Under the pieces are notes generated by a model that saw nothing but the letters and a program-made list of their open reading frames with translations, did not search any database and was not told where the DNA came from. Source: Didemnitutus sp047777955 (GTDB lineage: Bacteria > Verrucomicrobiota > Verrucomicrobiia > Opitutales > Opitutaceae). Taken from it: a DNA stretch of 64,000 nt. The stretch is taken from positions 4,154,001 to 4,218,000 of the forward strand of contig NZ_CP180537.1 in the NCBI RefSeq assembly GCF_047777955.1. The letters are read 5' to 3'. Positions 10,067 to 19,663 of this stretch are shown one piece after another; the stretch's first letter is position 1, and each line of letters starts with the position of its first letter. The position numbers were made by a program, and so were the translations under genes.

Positions 10067-11259
10067 GTGTCTCTCGTGGCCCCTCCCCCGACCGTCCCTC
10101 AAATCTTCCTCGCCGCCCTGCGCCTCGGCTGCACGTCGTTCGGCGGACCGGCCGCGCACGTCGCCTACTTCCGGCGCGACTACGTCGAGCGCCGCCGCTG
10201 GATCGACGAGCCGCACTACGCCGACCTCGTCGCGCTCTGCCAGTTCCTGCCCGGCCCCGCGAGCAGCCAGACCGGCTTCGGCCTCGGCTACCTCTGGCGC
10301 GGCTGGGCCGGCGGCCTCGCGGCGTGGCTCGGCTTCACACTGCCGTCCGCCGCGCTCATGACTGCCTTCGCCCTCGGTGCGGGCCCGCTCACCGCGCGCC
10401 TCGGCACCGGCTGGCTCCACGGGCTCAAGCTCGCCGCCGTCGCCGTCGTGGCTCAGGCCGTGCTCGCGATGTGGCGCACCCTGGCGCCGGACCGGTCGCG
10501 TTCCGCGCTCGTCCTCGCGGCCGCCGCGGCGCTGCTGCTCCTGCCGCTCGCGTGGATGCAGATCGCGGTGATCGGCGCCGGCGCGGCGGTCGGCGCGGTC
10601 CTCTTCCCCCGCGGGGCGCCGCGCGCGCCCGCCCCGCCGCCGCCGGCCGCCCCGCCCTACCGCGCCGCCGCGGTTCTCCTCGCGCTCTTCCTGGGACTCC
10701 TGGTCGCGTTCCCGGCGATGCGGCGCCTGGCGCCGTCTTCGCCCTCCTCGCCCTCGCCGCTCACTGCTACGGCGCCGGCGCGCTCGTCTTCGGCGGCGGA
10801 CACGTGGTGCTGCCGCTGCTCGAGCGCGCGTTCGTCGCGCCGGGCGGCCTGACCGCGGAGCAGTTCCTCGCCGGCTACGGCGCTGCGCAGGCGATGCCGG
10901 GACCGCTGTTCACCTTCGCCGCTTTCCTCGGCGGCACGACGCACGGCGTGGCCGGCGCGGCCTGGGCCACGCTTTGGATCTTCCTGCCCGGCCTCCTGCT
11001 CGTCGCCGCGGTGCTGCCGTTCTGGCGGACGCTGCGCACCGATCCGCGCGCGCAGGCCGCGCTGCGCGGCGCCAATGCCGCCGTCGTCGGCCTGCTGCTG
11101 GCCGCCCTCATCCGCCCGATCGGCGCCGCGGCGCTGACCGACGCCCGCAGCGCCGCGCTCGCCGCCGGAGCCTTCGCCGCGCTGCTCGTCCCGCGCGTGC
11201 CGGTGTGGGCGGTGGTCGCGGCGTGCGCCGCGGCAGGATTTCTTATGCCCGGCGCGTAG
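10067..11259 (+). CDS. chrA: ChrA chromate efflux transporter, long form (frameshifted)
   Basis: Inner-membrane CHR-family transporter of about 397 residues with two homologous halves. The first half has TSFGGPAAHVAYFRRDYV and CQFLPGPASSQ, the second FGGGHVVLPLLERAFV and GAAQAMPGPLFTFAAFLGG; the repeated Pro-Gly motifs are hallmarks. The start is GTG 10067 (or GTG 10076). A single base is missing between about 10718 and 10737, after VAFPAM. ChrA exports chromate with proton motive force; some family members may carry other oxyanions. It precedes the copper-related genes on the same strand. Confidence 0.86.
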
Positions 11260-11331
11260 GACTTGATTTCAATCACGGTCCGCCGCGAAACCGCTTGCGC
11301 CGCGCCGGCCCGCGGCGCATTGCATGCCGCG

Positions 11332-11712
11332 ATGCGCCGCCATGTCTCCACGTTCGCGCTGCTCTTCGCCTGGCTCTGTGCCAACGGCGCGGTGTGGAAC
11401 GTGGTGCAGGTCGTGGCGTGGGCCCGGATGTTCCACGACTACGCGGACGCGATGCCCGCGGCGCAGGCGCTGCGCCTCACCTTCGAGGGCGAGGCGTGCG
11501 ACCTCTGCCACATCGCCCAGGCGGCGCAGGACACCGCGCGCAACCAGCTCCCGCACGACGCCGCGCTCGGCGGCGGCGACCGCGTGCTGCTCGCCTTCCA
11601 GGCCACGCCCGCCATCGTGGTGACCGCGCCCGATTTCGCCTGGCCGGGCCTCGTCGACGAGGCCGGCCTCACGCGCACCGACACGGTGCCCGTGCCGCCC
11701 CCACGGGCCTGA
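11332..11712 (+). CDS. DUF2946-like small secreted/membrane protein of copper cluster
   Basis: A 126-residue protein from ATG 11332. The N-terminal hydrophobic segment (MRRHVSTFALLFAWLCANG) is a signal peptide or anchor. A compact motif CDLCHIAQAAQ lies near residue 60, and the tail is Pro-rich. A short exported protein with a C-x2-C-H patch beside a copper receptor fits the DUF2946 pattern, but similarity is judged by eye only. The CxxCH motif could also suggest haem c attachment, so metal or haem binding is unproven. It lies 73 bases after chrA and 122 before the TonB receptor. Confidence 0.55.
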   Translation: MRRHVSTFALLFAWLCANGAVWNVVQVVAWARMFHDYADAMPAAQALRLTFEGEACDLCHIAQAAQDTARNQLPHDAALGGGDRVLLAFQATPAIVVTAPDFAWPGLVDEAGLTRTDTVPVPPPRA

Positions 11713-11833
11713 CGCCGCCCACCGCTCCCCGCGACTGACCGCCGCGCGCTTCCGCGCGCCGTTGCCGTCATTGCTCCGCGTGTCCCCGTTCGCGCCCGTC
11801 GGCGCGGACCCGTTCCCGTCCCCTCGTCCCGTC

Positions 11834-13912
11834 ATGCACTCCTTTTTCCGTCCCTTCCTTCCCTTCGCTCTCACCGCTCTGGCCGCCACGGCGTCCGAGC
11901 CCGTTCTTCCCCCGCCCGCGAGCCCGCCGTCGAACTCGACCCCCTGGTCGTCACCGGCGCCCGCACCGCGCAGCCGCTCGTCGTCACCACCGACCCGAAG
12001 GCTCCCGCCCAGCCCGTGCCCGCGCACGACGGCGCCGACGCGCTGAAGGCCGTGCCCGGCTTCGCCGTCATCCGCAAGGGCGGCACCGACGGCGATCCCG
12101 TGCTCCGCGGCATGGCCGGCTCGCGCCTCGGCGTGCAGCTCGACGGCCAGTGTATCTTCGGCGGCTGCGGCAACCGCATGGACCCTCCGACCGCCTACGT
12201 CTTCCCCGCGGCCTACGACCGCATCACGGTCGTGAAGGGCCCGCAGTCCGTCGTGCACGGCCCGGGCAACAGCGCGGGCGTCGTTCTCTTCGAGCGCACC
12301 TACCGCCGCCTCGCGCAAAACGAGTCCTCGCTCTTCGGCTCGCTCACCGGCGGCAGCGCCGGCCGCTTCGACGCCGTCGTCGACGCCCGCACCGGCGCCC
12401 CCGACTGGCAGGTCCGCGCCACCGGGACCGCAACGCGCGCCGACGACTACGCCGATGGCGCGGGGCGCGACGTCCACAGCGCCTACGCGCGCTGGAGCGC
12501 CAACGCCGCGCTGGCCTGGACGCCCGACGCGCGCACCTTCGTGGAGCTCTCCGCCGCCCGCAGCGACGGCGAGGCCGCCTACGCCGACCGCGCGATGGAC
12601 GGCGTGAAATTCGCCCGCGACAACTACGCGCTGCGCCTCCGCCGCGAGCAACTCGCCCCGCTCGTCGCCGCCGCCGAGCTGCGCGGCTTCCACAACTACG
12701 TCGACCACGTGATGGACAACTACTCGCTGCGCCCGTTCGCCGCGACGGCCATGATGCCGAGCCCCGCCGTCTCGAACCCCGACCGCGAGACCCGCGGCGC
12801 CACCGCCCAGCTCGAGCTCACGCCCGGCGAATCGATCCGCCTCACGCTCGGCGCCGACACGCAGGTGAACATCCACACCCTGCGCTCGACGGCCAACGAG
12901 ACGACCCTGCCCTACGAGGCCAAGGCCCGCGTGCGCGACGCGCGTTTCGAGCAACGCGGCCTCTTCGGCGAGGCCGCCGTCACGCTCTCCCCGGGCGAGC
13001 GCGCCTACGCCGGCGCGCGCCTCGACCGCTGGGAGGCCACCGACAGCCGCGCCGGCGTCGCGCTCTCGATGATGAGCACGGCGCCGAACCCTCCGCCGGT
13101 CGCACCCGCACGAGCGGCCTCGCCAGCGGCTTCGTCCGCTACGAACGCGACCTCGGCGCGCCCAGCCGCACGACCACGCTCTTCGCCGGAATCGGCCGCA
13201 CGCAGCGCTACCCGGACTACTGGGAAGCGATCAAGAACGAGGCCACGGACAGCGTCAGCGCCTTCGGCACCCGCCCTGAGACCACCACGCAGCTCGACGC
13301 CGGCCTGCTCGGCCGGCACGGCACCCTCGAGTGGAACGTCTCCGTCTTCGCCGCCGACATCGCCGACTTCATCCTCGTCCAGAGCGCCTACGCCAAGCCC
13401 GCCGGCATGACGGGCACGCGCAGCGCCGTCGTGACGCGCAACGTCGACGCCACCACCCGCGGCGGCGAGGCGGGCCTCGCGTGGCGCTTCGCCGCCGACT
13501 GGAAACTCGACGCCTCGCTCGCCTGCGTGCGCGGCGAGAACGACACCGACGCCCGCCCGCTCGCACAGCTCCCGCCGCTCGAGTCGCGCCTCGCCCTCGC
13601 CTACACGCGTCCGACCTGGTCCGCCGGCGCGCTCCTCCGCGCCGTCGCGCGACAGGATCGGGTCGCGATCAACCAGGGCAACATCGTCGGCCAGGACCTC
13701 GGCGCGACGCCCGGCTTCGCCGTGTTTTCCTCCACGGCAGCTGGAAGCCCACCGCGCACACGCGCCTCTCCGCCGGCATCGACAACCTCTTCGACCGCGC
13801 CTACGCGGAGCACCTGAGCAAGTCCGGCGCGATGGTCCCCGGCTTCGTCCAGACCGCGCGCGTCAACGAGCCCGGTCGCACGCTCTGGCTGAAATTCGAC
13901 GTGACCCTCTGA
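11834..13912 (+). CDS. OprC/NosA-type TonB-dependent copper receptor (three frameshifts)
   Basis: Outer-membrane receptor for copper. After a signal peptide (MHSFFRPFLPFALTALAATA), the plug carries LVVTGARTAQP and then CGNRMDPPTAYVFPAAYDRI and VVKGPQSV, the diagnostic signature of the OprC/NosA copper receptor group; the Cys and Met residues there are likely copper ligands. The barrel ends in WLKFDVTL with the usual aromatic-rich last strand. Three single-base losses break the frame: the C-run 11909-11913, 13089-13091, and the T-run 13724-13727. Corrected length is about 693 residues, normal for the family. A strong terminator follows at 13931. The breaks are probably sequencing errors. Confidence 0.85.
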
Positions 13913-13930
13913 AGCGCACGCCCCGCTCCG

Positions 13931-13968
13931 GGCGGGCCGCGTCGCGCTCTCGACGCGGCCCGCCTTTT
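13931..13968 (+). terminator. Rho-independent terminator of copper receptor gene
   Basis: A perfect 14-base-pair stem (13931-13944 with 13951-13964) and 6-base loop, followed by TTTT at 13965-13968. It lies 18 bases after the receptor stop and separates it from the BNR gene. Confidence 0.85.
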
Positions 13969-13992
13969 CGCTAACTTGCCGCACCCACGCCT

Positions 13993-15325
13993 ATGAAAAC
14001 CGTTCTGACGGTCCTGCTTCCGCTCACGCTCGCCGCCGCCGGCCTCGCGGCGGACGGCCTCCGCGAGCTCCCTCGCCCGCGCCGGCGGCCAGCGGCGAAT
14101 CGTCGCTCGTCACCGGCCCCGACGGCACCACCTACCTCACCTACGCCGGTCCCGGCGCCGCCGCGGGCGAACGCGCGCTCTGGCTCGCCACGCTCGCGCC
14201 GGACGCCGAGGCGTGGAGCGCGCCGCGCCCGGTCGTGAGCACGACGCAGCTCATAGAAAACTGGGCCGACTTCGCCACGCTCGCCGTCGGCACCGACGGC
14301 CAGCTCTGGGCGCAGTGGTTCCAATCCCGCGCCGGCGAGGACGCGCACGGCTACGACGGCTGGTGCGCCCGTTCGCGCGATGGCGGCGCCACCTGGTCGA
14401 CGCCCGCGCCGCTCGGTCACGAGTTCGTCAGCCTCGCGCCGCTCAGCGGCGGCCGCGTGCTCGCCGTCTGGCTCGAAAGCACCCACCCGGCCGGAGCGGA
14501 CGCCGGCCACGATCATGCCGCCCCCGCGGGCAAGGACGCCGCCGCCCCGGCGATGCGCCTGAAGTCGCGGTTGCTCGCGCCCGACGGCTCGACCTTGCAG
14601 GACTGGGTGGTCGACCCCGACGTCTGCACCTGCTGCCAGACCACGCTCGCGCACCTCGGCGGCGACCGCGTCGTCGTCGCCTACCGCGGCCACACCGCCG
14701 ACGAGATCCGCGACCAGCGCCTCGCCTTCTTCAACCAGAGCATCTGGGGTCCGCCGCGCCCGCTGCACGCCGACGGCTGGAAAATCCCCGCCTGCCCCGT
14801 CAACGGGCCCGCGGCCGACGCGCGCGGCGAATCGCTCGCGATCGCGTGGTTCACCGCCGCGCACGACACCGCGCGCGTGCAGGCCAAGCTCTCGCGCGAC
14901 GGCGGCATCACCTTCGGCCCCGCGCTCCCCTCGACCTCGGCCGGCCCATCGGCCGCATCGACCTGGTCAAGCTCGCCGACAACTCCGCGCTCGTCTCCTG
15001 GGTCGAGGCGAAATCGCAGGGCAACGCCGCCGGTCTCTACGTCCGCCGCATCTTCCCCGACGGCGCGCTCTCCGCCCCGCTGCTCGTCGCCGACGCCAGC
15101 TCCGCCCGCGCCAGCGGCTTCGCGCGCCTCGCCGCCCGGCGCGACGGCAGCGCCATCATCAGCTGGACCGACGCCGCGGGCCCCGCCCTGCGCGTGCGCA
15201 CCACGCGGATCGACCCGGCGCCGCTGCGCCCGGCCGCAACGCCCGGGACGGCGTTCCGCGCTTCCCCCGGCTCCCCGCCCCCGCTCGAAGTTTGCGCTCC
15301 GGACGCCAGCGTCCACACTCCCTAA
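13993..15325 (+). CDS. Secreted BNR/sialidase-like propeller protein with CxCC motif (two frameshifts)
   Basis: Exported protein of about 444 residues after correction. A signal peptide (MKTVLTVLLPLTLAAAGLAA) leads into BNR-like propeller repeats with SRDGGATWSTPAPLG and LSRDGGITFGPALP Asp boxes. Mid-protein it has VDPDVCTCCQTTLAH, a compact cysteine cluster, and a His-rich insert GADAGHDHAAP. These could bind metal. No sialidase catalytic set (Arg triad, Tyr/Glu) is recognisable, so sugar hydrolysis is not claimed. The frame is lost at 14070-14072 and 14927-14930, both C-runs. It sits between the copper receptor and the CusF-like gene, suggesting a periplasmic copper role by context. Confidence 0.65.
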
Positions 15326-15335
15326 ACTCACTCCC

Positions 15336-15677
15336 ATGAAACAACGCCTCCTCCTCGCCGCCCTCCTGCTGCTCTCCCCGGTCGCCGCGCTCCGCGCGCA
15401 GGACCCCAGCGCCCACGGCGCGAACGCCGCGAAAACCGCCGCGCCCAAGCTGCACCCGCTCAAGGGCGTGGTCGTCGACGTGTTCGCCGACAAGCAGTCG
15501 CTGCTCGTGAAACACGAGGAAGTGCCCGGCGTCATGCACGCCATGACCATGGCCTTCCACGTCGAAGCCAGCGTCCTCGCCCAGGTGAAGAAGGGCGACG
15601 CCATCACGGCGCTGATGGGCCGCGACGAAAACAAGAAGTGGATCCTGCGCGACGTGAAGGTCGTGCCGAAGAGCTAA
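15336..15677 (+). CDS. CusF-like periplasmic copper-binding protein
   Basis: A 113-residue exported protein (signal MKQRLLLAALLLLSPVAALRAQ). The small beta-barrel domain reads GVVVDVFADKQSLLVKHEEVPGVM, HAMTMAFHVE, KKGDAITALMG and ILRDVKVV. The His and the M-x-M pair (MTM) match the copper ligands of CusF; the CusF Trp position is Met-His here. CusF-fold proteins carry periplasmic Cu(I)/Ag(I) and deliver it to efflux or assembly partners. It starts 10 bases after the BNR gene, so co-transcription is likely. Confidence 0.8.
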   Translation: MKQRLLLAALLLLSPVAALRAQDPSAHGANAAKTAAPKLHPLKGVVVDVFADKQSLLVKHEEVPGVMHAMTMAFHVEASVLAQVKKGDAITALMGRDENKKWILRDVKVVPKS

Positions 15678-15712
15678 GGCTAACCCCGCCGCCGCCGCGC
15701 GGCGGCGCGGCC

Positions 15713-16260
15713 TCACTGCACGCGCTTCACCCGCACCCACAGGCCGTCGGGCAGCAGGTAGAGCTTCCACGTGCCGAACGTCGCGGGCCGGATCTCGACC
15801 TCGGCGTTCTCGCGCGGGGGAAGTAGCGCGATTCCGCATAGCGGTCGGCGACCCACACCTGGCCGTTCTCGAGGCGGAAGCTCGTGTTCGGGCCCCAGCC
15901 GCGGAACGTGCCCGCGAGGCGCGAGCGGATCGCGTCCGCCTCGAGCGCGCCGGGCTTCGGCGCGAGGCCGACGCTGGCCTTCTTCTCCGCCTCGAGCTCC
16001 GCCTTCACCTCGGCCTTGGCCTCCGCCTTCGCCACGGCCTTCACCTCCGCGATCGCCTTCTGGCGGGCGCTCGTGACGGCGTGCTCCGACTGCGTCGCCG
16101 CGTAGCGCTCCGCCAGCGCGTCGAGCACGGCCTGCTGTTCGGCGGTGAGCTGCTCCACTCCGGCCCGCGCGCGCTGCTCGGGCGTGAGCGACTGCCAGAA
16201 ACTCTCGCGGGCGGCGGCGCTCGCGACCAACACGCAGAACACGACGAGGGCTTGCTTCAT
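15713..16260 (-). CDS. Secreted coiled-coil protein with C-terminal beta domain (frameshifted)
   Basis: About 182 residues after correction. The signal peptide is MKQALVVFCVLVASAAA. A helical part rich in Ala/Lys/Glu follows (AVAKAEAKAEVKAELEAEKK, a likely coiled coil), then a small beta domain with WGPNTSFRLENGQVWVADRYAESRY. This resembles the LENGQVW domain of many short secreted proteobacterial and verrucomicrobial proteins. The frame breaks in the G-run 15818-15822; one more base gives PPRENAEVEIRPATFGTWKLYL to the TGA at 15713. Function is unknown. It converges on the CusF-like gene across a 35-base GC-rich palindromic spacer. Confidence 0.65.
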
Positions 16261-16370
16261 GGCGACGGAAGCAAGCAGCCCCGCGCGGCCGGCTCCACTC
16301 TTTTCTGGCCGCGCGTCCCCGGCGCCACTTTGCGCTGGCGGCGCGTCCCGGCGCGGCTTCGCTGGACCGC

Positions 16371-16928
16371 ATGAGCCGCGTGCAACGCCTCTTCGTCGCC
16401 CTGACGCCGCCGCCGCCCGTCCGCGCGGAGCTCGCCGCGCTCGCGGACGAGCTCGCGGGCGCGCGCTGGAACCCGGCGGACAACCTGCACCTCACGCTGC
16501 GCTTCATCGGCGACACGCCGGCGGAAACGCAGGCCGCGATGGAGGAGGCCCTCGCGCGCGTGCGCGTGGAGCCGTTCGTGCTGCCGGTCGGCGGGATCGG
16601 CGTCTTCCCGCCGCGCGGCCCGGCGAAGGTCCTCTGGGCCGGCGTGGGCGGCGGCCACACGCGGCTCTACCAGCTGCGCAAGCAGGTCGACGAGGCGCTG
16701 CTGTCGGTCGACCTGACGCTCGACGTGCGGACCTTCGCGCCGCACTTCACGCTCGCGCGGCTCGGCGAGACGGTGGAGCCGAAGCCCCTGGCGAAGCTGC
16801 TCGCGCGCCACCGGGAATTCGAGGCGCCGCCGTTCCGGGTCGCGTCGTTCGAGCTCTACGCCAGCGAGCTGCGGCCGGGCTTGCCGCCGGCGTATCGCGT
16901 GGTGCGGAGTTTCACCCTGGCCGCGTGA
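16371..16928 (+). CDS. thpR: RNA 2',3'-cyclic phosphodiesterase (ThpR/LigT)
   Basis: A 185-residue cytoplasmic 2H phosphoesterase. The two H-x-T/S motifs are HLTL at residue 40 and HFTL at about 125. The family start RLFVALTPPPPV and the block GIGVFPPRGPAKVLWAGV are also present. ThpR hydrolyses RNA 2',3'-cyclic phosphate ends. It is a single gene, divergent from the secreted coiled-coil gene and convergent with the DUF481 gene. Confidence 0.9.
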   Translation: MSRVQRLFVALTPPPPVRAELAALADELAGARWNPADNLHLTLRFIGDTPAETQAAMEEALARVRVEPFVLPVGGIGVFPPRGPAKVLWAGVGGGHTRLYQLRKQVDEALLSVDLTLDVRTFAPHFTLARLGETVEPKPLAKLLARHREFEAPPFRVASFELYASELRPGLPPAYRVVRSFTLAA

Positions 16929-16982
16929 AGCGGGCGCCGGCGCTCGCGCCCCGCAGGCGGCGACCGGCGAAAACCGGGCGCG

Positions 16983-17008
16983 AAAAAGCGGAGCCTCGCG
17001 GCTCCGCT
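16983..17008 (-). terminator. Terminator of the DUF481 gene
   Basis: On the minus strand a perfect 9-base-pair stem AGCGGAGCC / GGCTCCGCT (16987-17008) with a 4-base loop is followed by five T (A-run 16983-16987 on the plus strand). It lies 36 bases past the DUF481 stop. Confidence 0.85.
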
Positions 17009-17043
17009 CGGATCGTTCGCGCGCCGCGCGGGGCGCGGCCGGC

Positions 17044-18102
17044 TCATTTCCAGTTGAGGATGAGCGCGGAGAAGTAGGTCGTGTCCAGCTTCGGGGCGTT
17101 GCCGGCGGGCTGGCTCTGGTAGTCGTTGTTCACGCCCATGCGGAGCTTCCAGAAGTCGCCGCTCTTGATCGGCAGGTCGAAGGTCGTCTCGTGCAGCACG
17201 CGGTAGTTGGCGAACTCCTTGAACGCGGGCGTGTAGGTCAGCGTGTTGTTCATCGTGGCCCAGCCGAGCGTCTGCTTGTTGAGCAGCGCGATGTCGAGGC
17301 CGGCGGAGCTGAAGTCCGGCGTCGTGCCCGTGTAGGTTTCGTAGATGTAGCCGAGACCGAGGCGGACCTCGGTGTCGCGGGTGTCGGAGTGCGCGAGCTT
17401 GCGGCCGACACCGAAGGCGGAGTTGGAGCGGAGGGTGATGTTCTTGATCTTGTCCTTCGAGAGCTCGGTGCGGGCATACCACACGGCGGAGCCGGTGAAG
17501 AACGAGGAGTAGTCCACGCCGGCCTTCCAGTCGTCGGCGGTCTTGTTGCCGTTTTCCTGGGCGCGGTTGATGGCGGCGTTGAACATCAGCTTGTCCTCGC
17601 TGCTCTCGAGCGTGGCCTTGAAGCCGACGGCGCCGGCGAACTTCTCCGAGCCGCCGGTGCGGCCGTTGATCGCGGCCGAGGCCTCGTAGGCCCAGCGGCG
17701 CTTGAGCTTCTCGGCGGCGGCCTTGGCCTCGCGGATGGCGGGGCTGTCCTCGCCCGGGCGCCAGACGGCGACGACGTTGGCGGCGCTGGCGGACATCTGG
17801 CCGTCGGCGGCGGTCACGGCGATGCCGCTGCCGGTGGCGGCGACGGTGCCGAGCACCTGGGTGCCGGCCTTGAGGCCGACGTTCACCGCTTCGTCGGTCG
17901 CGAAGGTCTTGATCTGGTCCTGCGCGATCGTGATCACGCCGGCGAACTTCGTCTCGACCTTGAACTGGCCCTGGTCGGCGGCGAGGAGCTTGCCGTTCAC
18001 GACGGAGCCGTCGGTCAGCTCGATCCGGTCGGCGCGCGCGGCGCTGGCGAAAGCGAGGGCGGCGGAGGCGCTCGCGAGAAGGCGGAGGAGGGTGTGTTTC
18101 AT
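17044..18102 (-). CDS. DUF481-family outer-membrane beta-barrel protein
   Basis: A 352-residue exported protein from ATG 18102 (MKHTLLRLLASASAALAFASAARA). The N-terminal region DRIELTDGSVVNGKLLAADQGQFKV is the small beta domain commonly preceding DUF481. The C-terminal half is the DUF481/YdiY barrel: WAYEASAAINGRTGG, AGVDYSSFFTGSAVWYA, VGLGYIYETYTGT and a terminal ALILNWK strand. YdiY-like proteins are salt- or acid-induced outer-membrane proteins of unknown substrate. A long in-frame 5' extension exists but lacks a signal peptide, so the internal ATG is chosen. It diverges from the oxygenase gene. Confidence 0.85.
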   Translation of the reverse strand: MKHTLLRLLASASAALAFASAARADRIELTDGSVVNGKLLAADQGQFKVETKFAGVITIAQDQIKTFATDEAVNVGLKAGTQVLGTVAATGSGIAVTAADGQMSASAANVVAVWRPGEDSPAIREAKAAAEKLKRRWAYEASAAINGRTGGSEKFAGAVGFKATLESSEDKLMFNAAINRAQENGNKTADDWKAGVDYSSFFTGSAVWYARTELSKDKIKNITLRSNSAFGVGRKLAHSDTRDTEVRLGLGYIYETYTGTTPDFSSAGLDIALLNKQTLGWATMNNTLTYTPAFKEFANYRVLHETTFDLPIKSGDFWKLRMGVNNDYQSQPAGNAPKLDTTYFSALILNWK

Positions 18103-18238
18103 GAGTGGAACCGCTGGGTGAAACAGGGGAGTTTCTTCGGCACAATCCCTAAAGCGCGCCCGGACCCAAGTGAACACTAAGTTTACCCGCGCCGCCTTCG
18201 CGGTTGCCGCGCGCGCCATTTCCCCCGAGGAAAGCGCC

Positions 18239-18856
18239 ATGCCGACGCGCGCCTGGTTTCCCACCTACCTGTATCACGAACCGCTGCAGCGGGCCGGACT
18301 CGATCGCTTCAACGCCGAGCTGGCCGACGAGTGCCGCCGCATCCGCGACTACGACGCGGCCGGCCGCAAGTGGTCGGAGAAAAACTACCCCGGCGGCTAC
18401 ACCTCCTACGCCTCGCTCAACCGCCTGCACGAGTTCTCGTCCACCTTCGCCGGCCTCGAGCGCAAGATCACGGCGCACGTGCGGAAGTTCGCCCGCGAGC
18501 TCGACATGGATCTCCGCGGCCGCGAGATCGCGATGAGCGACTTCTGGGTCAACATCATGCCGGAACATGCCGCGCACAGCCTGCACCTGCACCCGAACAG
18601 CTTCCTCAGCGGCACCTACTACGTCGTCACGCCGCCCGGCTGCCCCGGCCTGAAGTTCGAGGACCCGCGCCTGAGCAAGTTCATGGCCGCGCCGCCGAAG
18701 ATCGCCGGCGCGCGCCGCGAAAACCAGACGCACATCACCTACCCCGCGAAGGCCGGCTGGGTCCTGCTGTTCGAGAGCTGGCTCCGCCACGAGGTGGCGG
18801 CCAACCGGACGACCGCGGAGCGCATCAGCGTCAGCTTCAACTACACCTGGAGCTGA
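18239..18856 (+). CDS. Putative 2OG-Fe(II) oxygenase (TIGR02466-like)
   Basis: A 205-residue cytoplasmic protein from ATG 18239, one of the few genes here with a clear Shine-Dalgarno (GAGGAAAG, 5 bases upstream). The double-stranded beta-helix core carries HSLHLHPNSFLSGTYYV (first metal His), FEDPRL, then LLFESWLRHEVAANRT (distal His) and ERISVSFNYTW, whose Arg would bind 2-oxoglutarate. This is the pattern of the TIGR02466 family of uncharacterised Fe(II)/2OG enzymes, often found near phage-like or surface genes. The substrate is unknown. Confidence 0.75.
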   Translation: MPTRAWFPTYLYHEPLQRAGLDRFNAELADECRRIRDYDAAGRKWSEKNYPGGYTSYASLNRLHEFSSTFAGLERKITAHVRKFARELDMDLRGREIAMSDFWVNIMPEHAAHSLHLHPNSFLSGTYYVVTPPGCPGLKFEDPRLSKFMAAPPKIAGARRENQTHITYPAKAGWVLLFESWLRHEVAANRTTAERISVSFNYTWS

Positions 18857-18950
18857 CGCCCGCCCCGGGTCCGACCACATTTTCCCCGGCTTCGTCCCGC
18901 CGGAGGCGCCGGCGATGAAACTCCGGCGCGGCGCGCGCGTCTCAACGGCG

Positions 18951-19663
18951 ATGCACTCACTTCCCCTGCGTTGGCCGTCGCTGGCGGCCGGCCTCTTGGC
19001 GTTTCTCCTCGCGTCCTGCGCCTCCGATGAGCGTCCGCACCGCGGACCGGCCAAGCCGCCCGCACCGGTGGCGGGCGAAGGCACCTATTTCAACGGCCAG
19101 ATCGTCGCCTCCATCCGCATCGGCGCCGAGTTCCGGCGGCCCGAGGGCGGTGCGGACGGCGAGAGCCGCGGCAATCGCGACGGCGGCCCGCGGCGCGGGG
19201 CGGCATGGGCCTCGGCGGCGGCGGGGGCGGTCGCCATGGCGGCGGCATGGGCGGCGGCATGGGCGGCGGTCCCGGGGGCGGCATGCCCCCGGGCGACTTC
19301 GGCGGCGGGAGCGGCGGCCCGCGCGTGCGCCCGGCCGGCGGCGGCGTGCCAATGATGATCCACGTGCAGCTGCGCAACACCGGTTCGGCGGAAGTCGAGG
19401 TCGCGATCCCGAGCTTCGCCTCGCCGCTCGGCAATTTCGCCGTCCAACCGGCCTCGCTCACGATCCCCGCCGGCGCTTCCGCCGAGGTGAACCCGATGAC
19501 GTCGTTCGTGCAGGGCGACCTGCCCGACGAGATGCCGGCCACCCTCGTCCTGCGCCTCGCCGGCCGGAACGAGAAACAGGTCATCGTCCTGCGGCCCGTG
19601 CCGCGCGACGCCGCGCCGCCTAGCGGCGGCCCAGATCCTGAATCTCGTCCGACGGATAAATGA
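18951..19663 (+). CDS. Gly-rich lipoprotein (frameshifted)
   Basis: About 237 residues after correction. The signal peptide ends in the lipobox LLASC (MHSLPLRWPSLAAGLLAFLLASC), so the protein is lipid-anchored at Cys24. A low-complexity segment of glycine, with scattered Met and His, follows (bases about 19200-19300), then a C-terminal beta-sandwich with VQLRNTGSAEVEVAIPSFAS, LGNFAVQPASLTIPAGASAEV and LVLRLAG. The frame is lost in the G-run 19197-19200. ATG 18951 is chosen over ATG 18915 because it puts the hydrophobic segment in place. The last 44 bases overlap the convergent NAD(P)-binding gene. Function is unknown. Confidence 0.65.
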
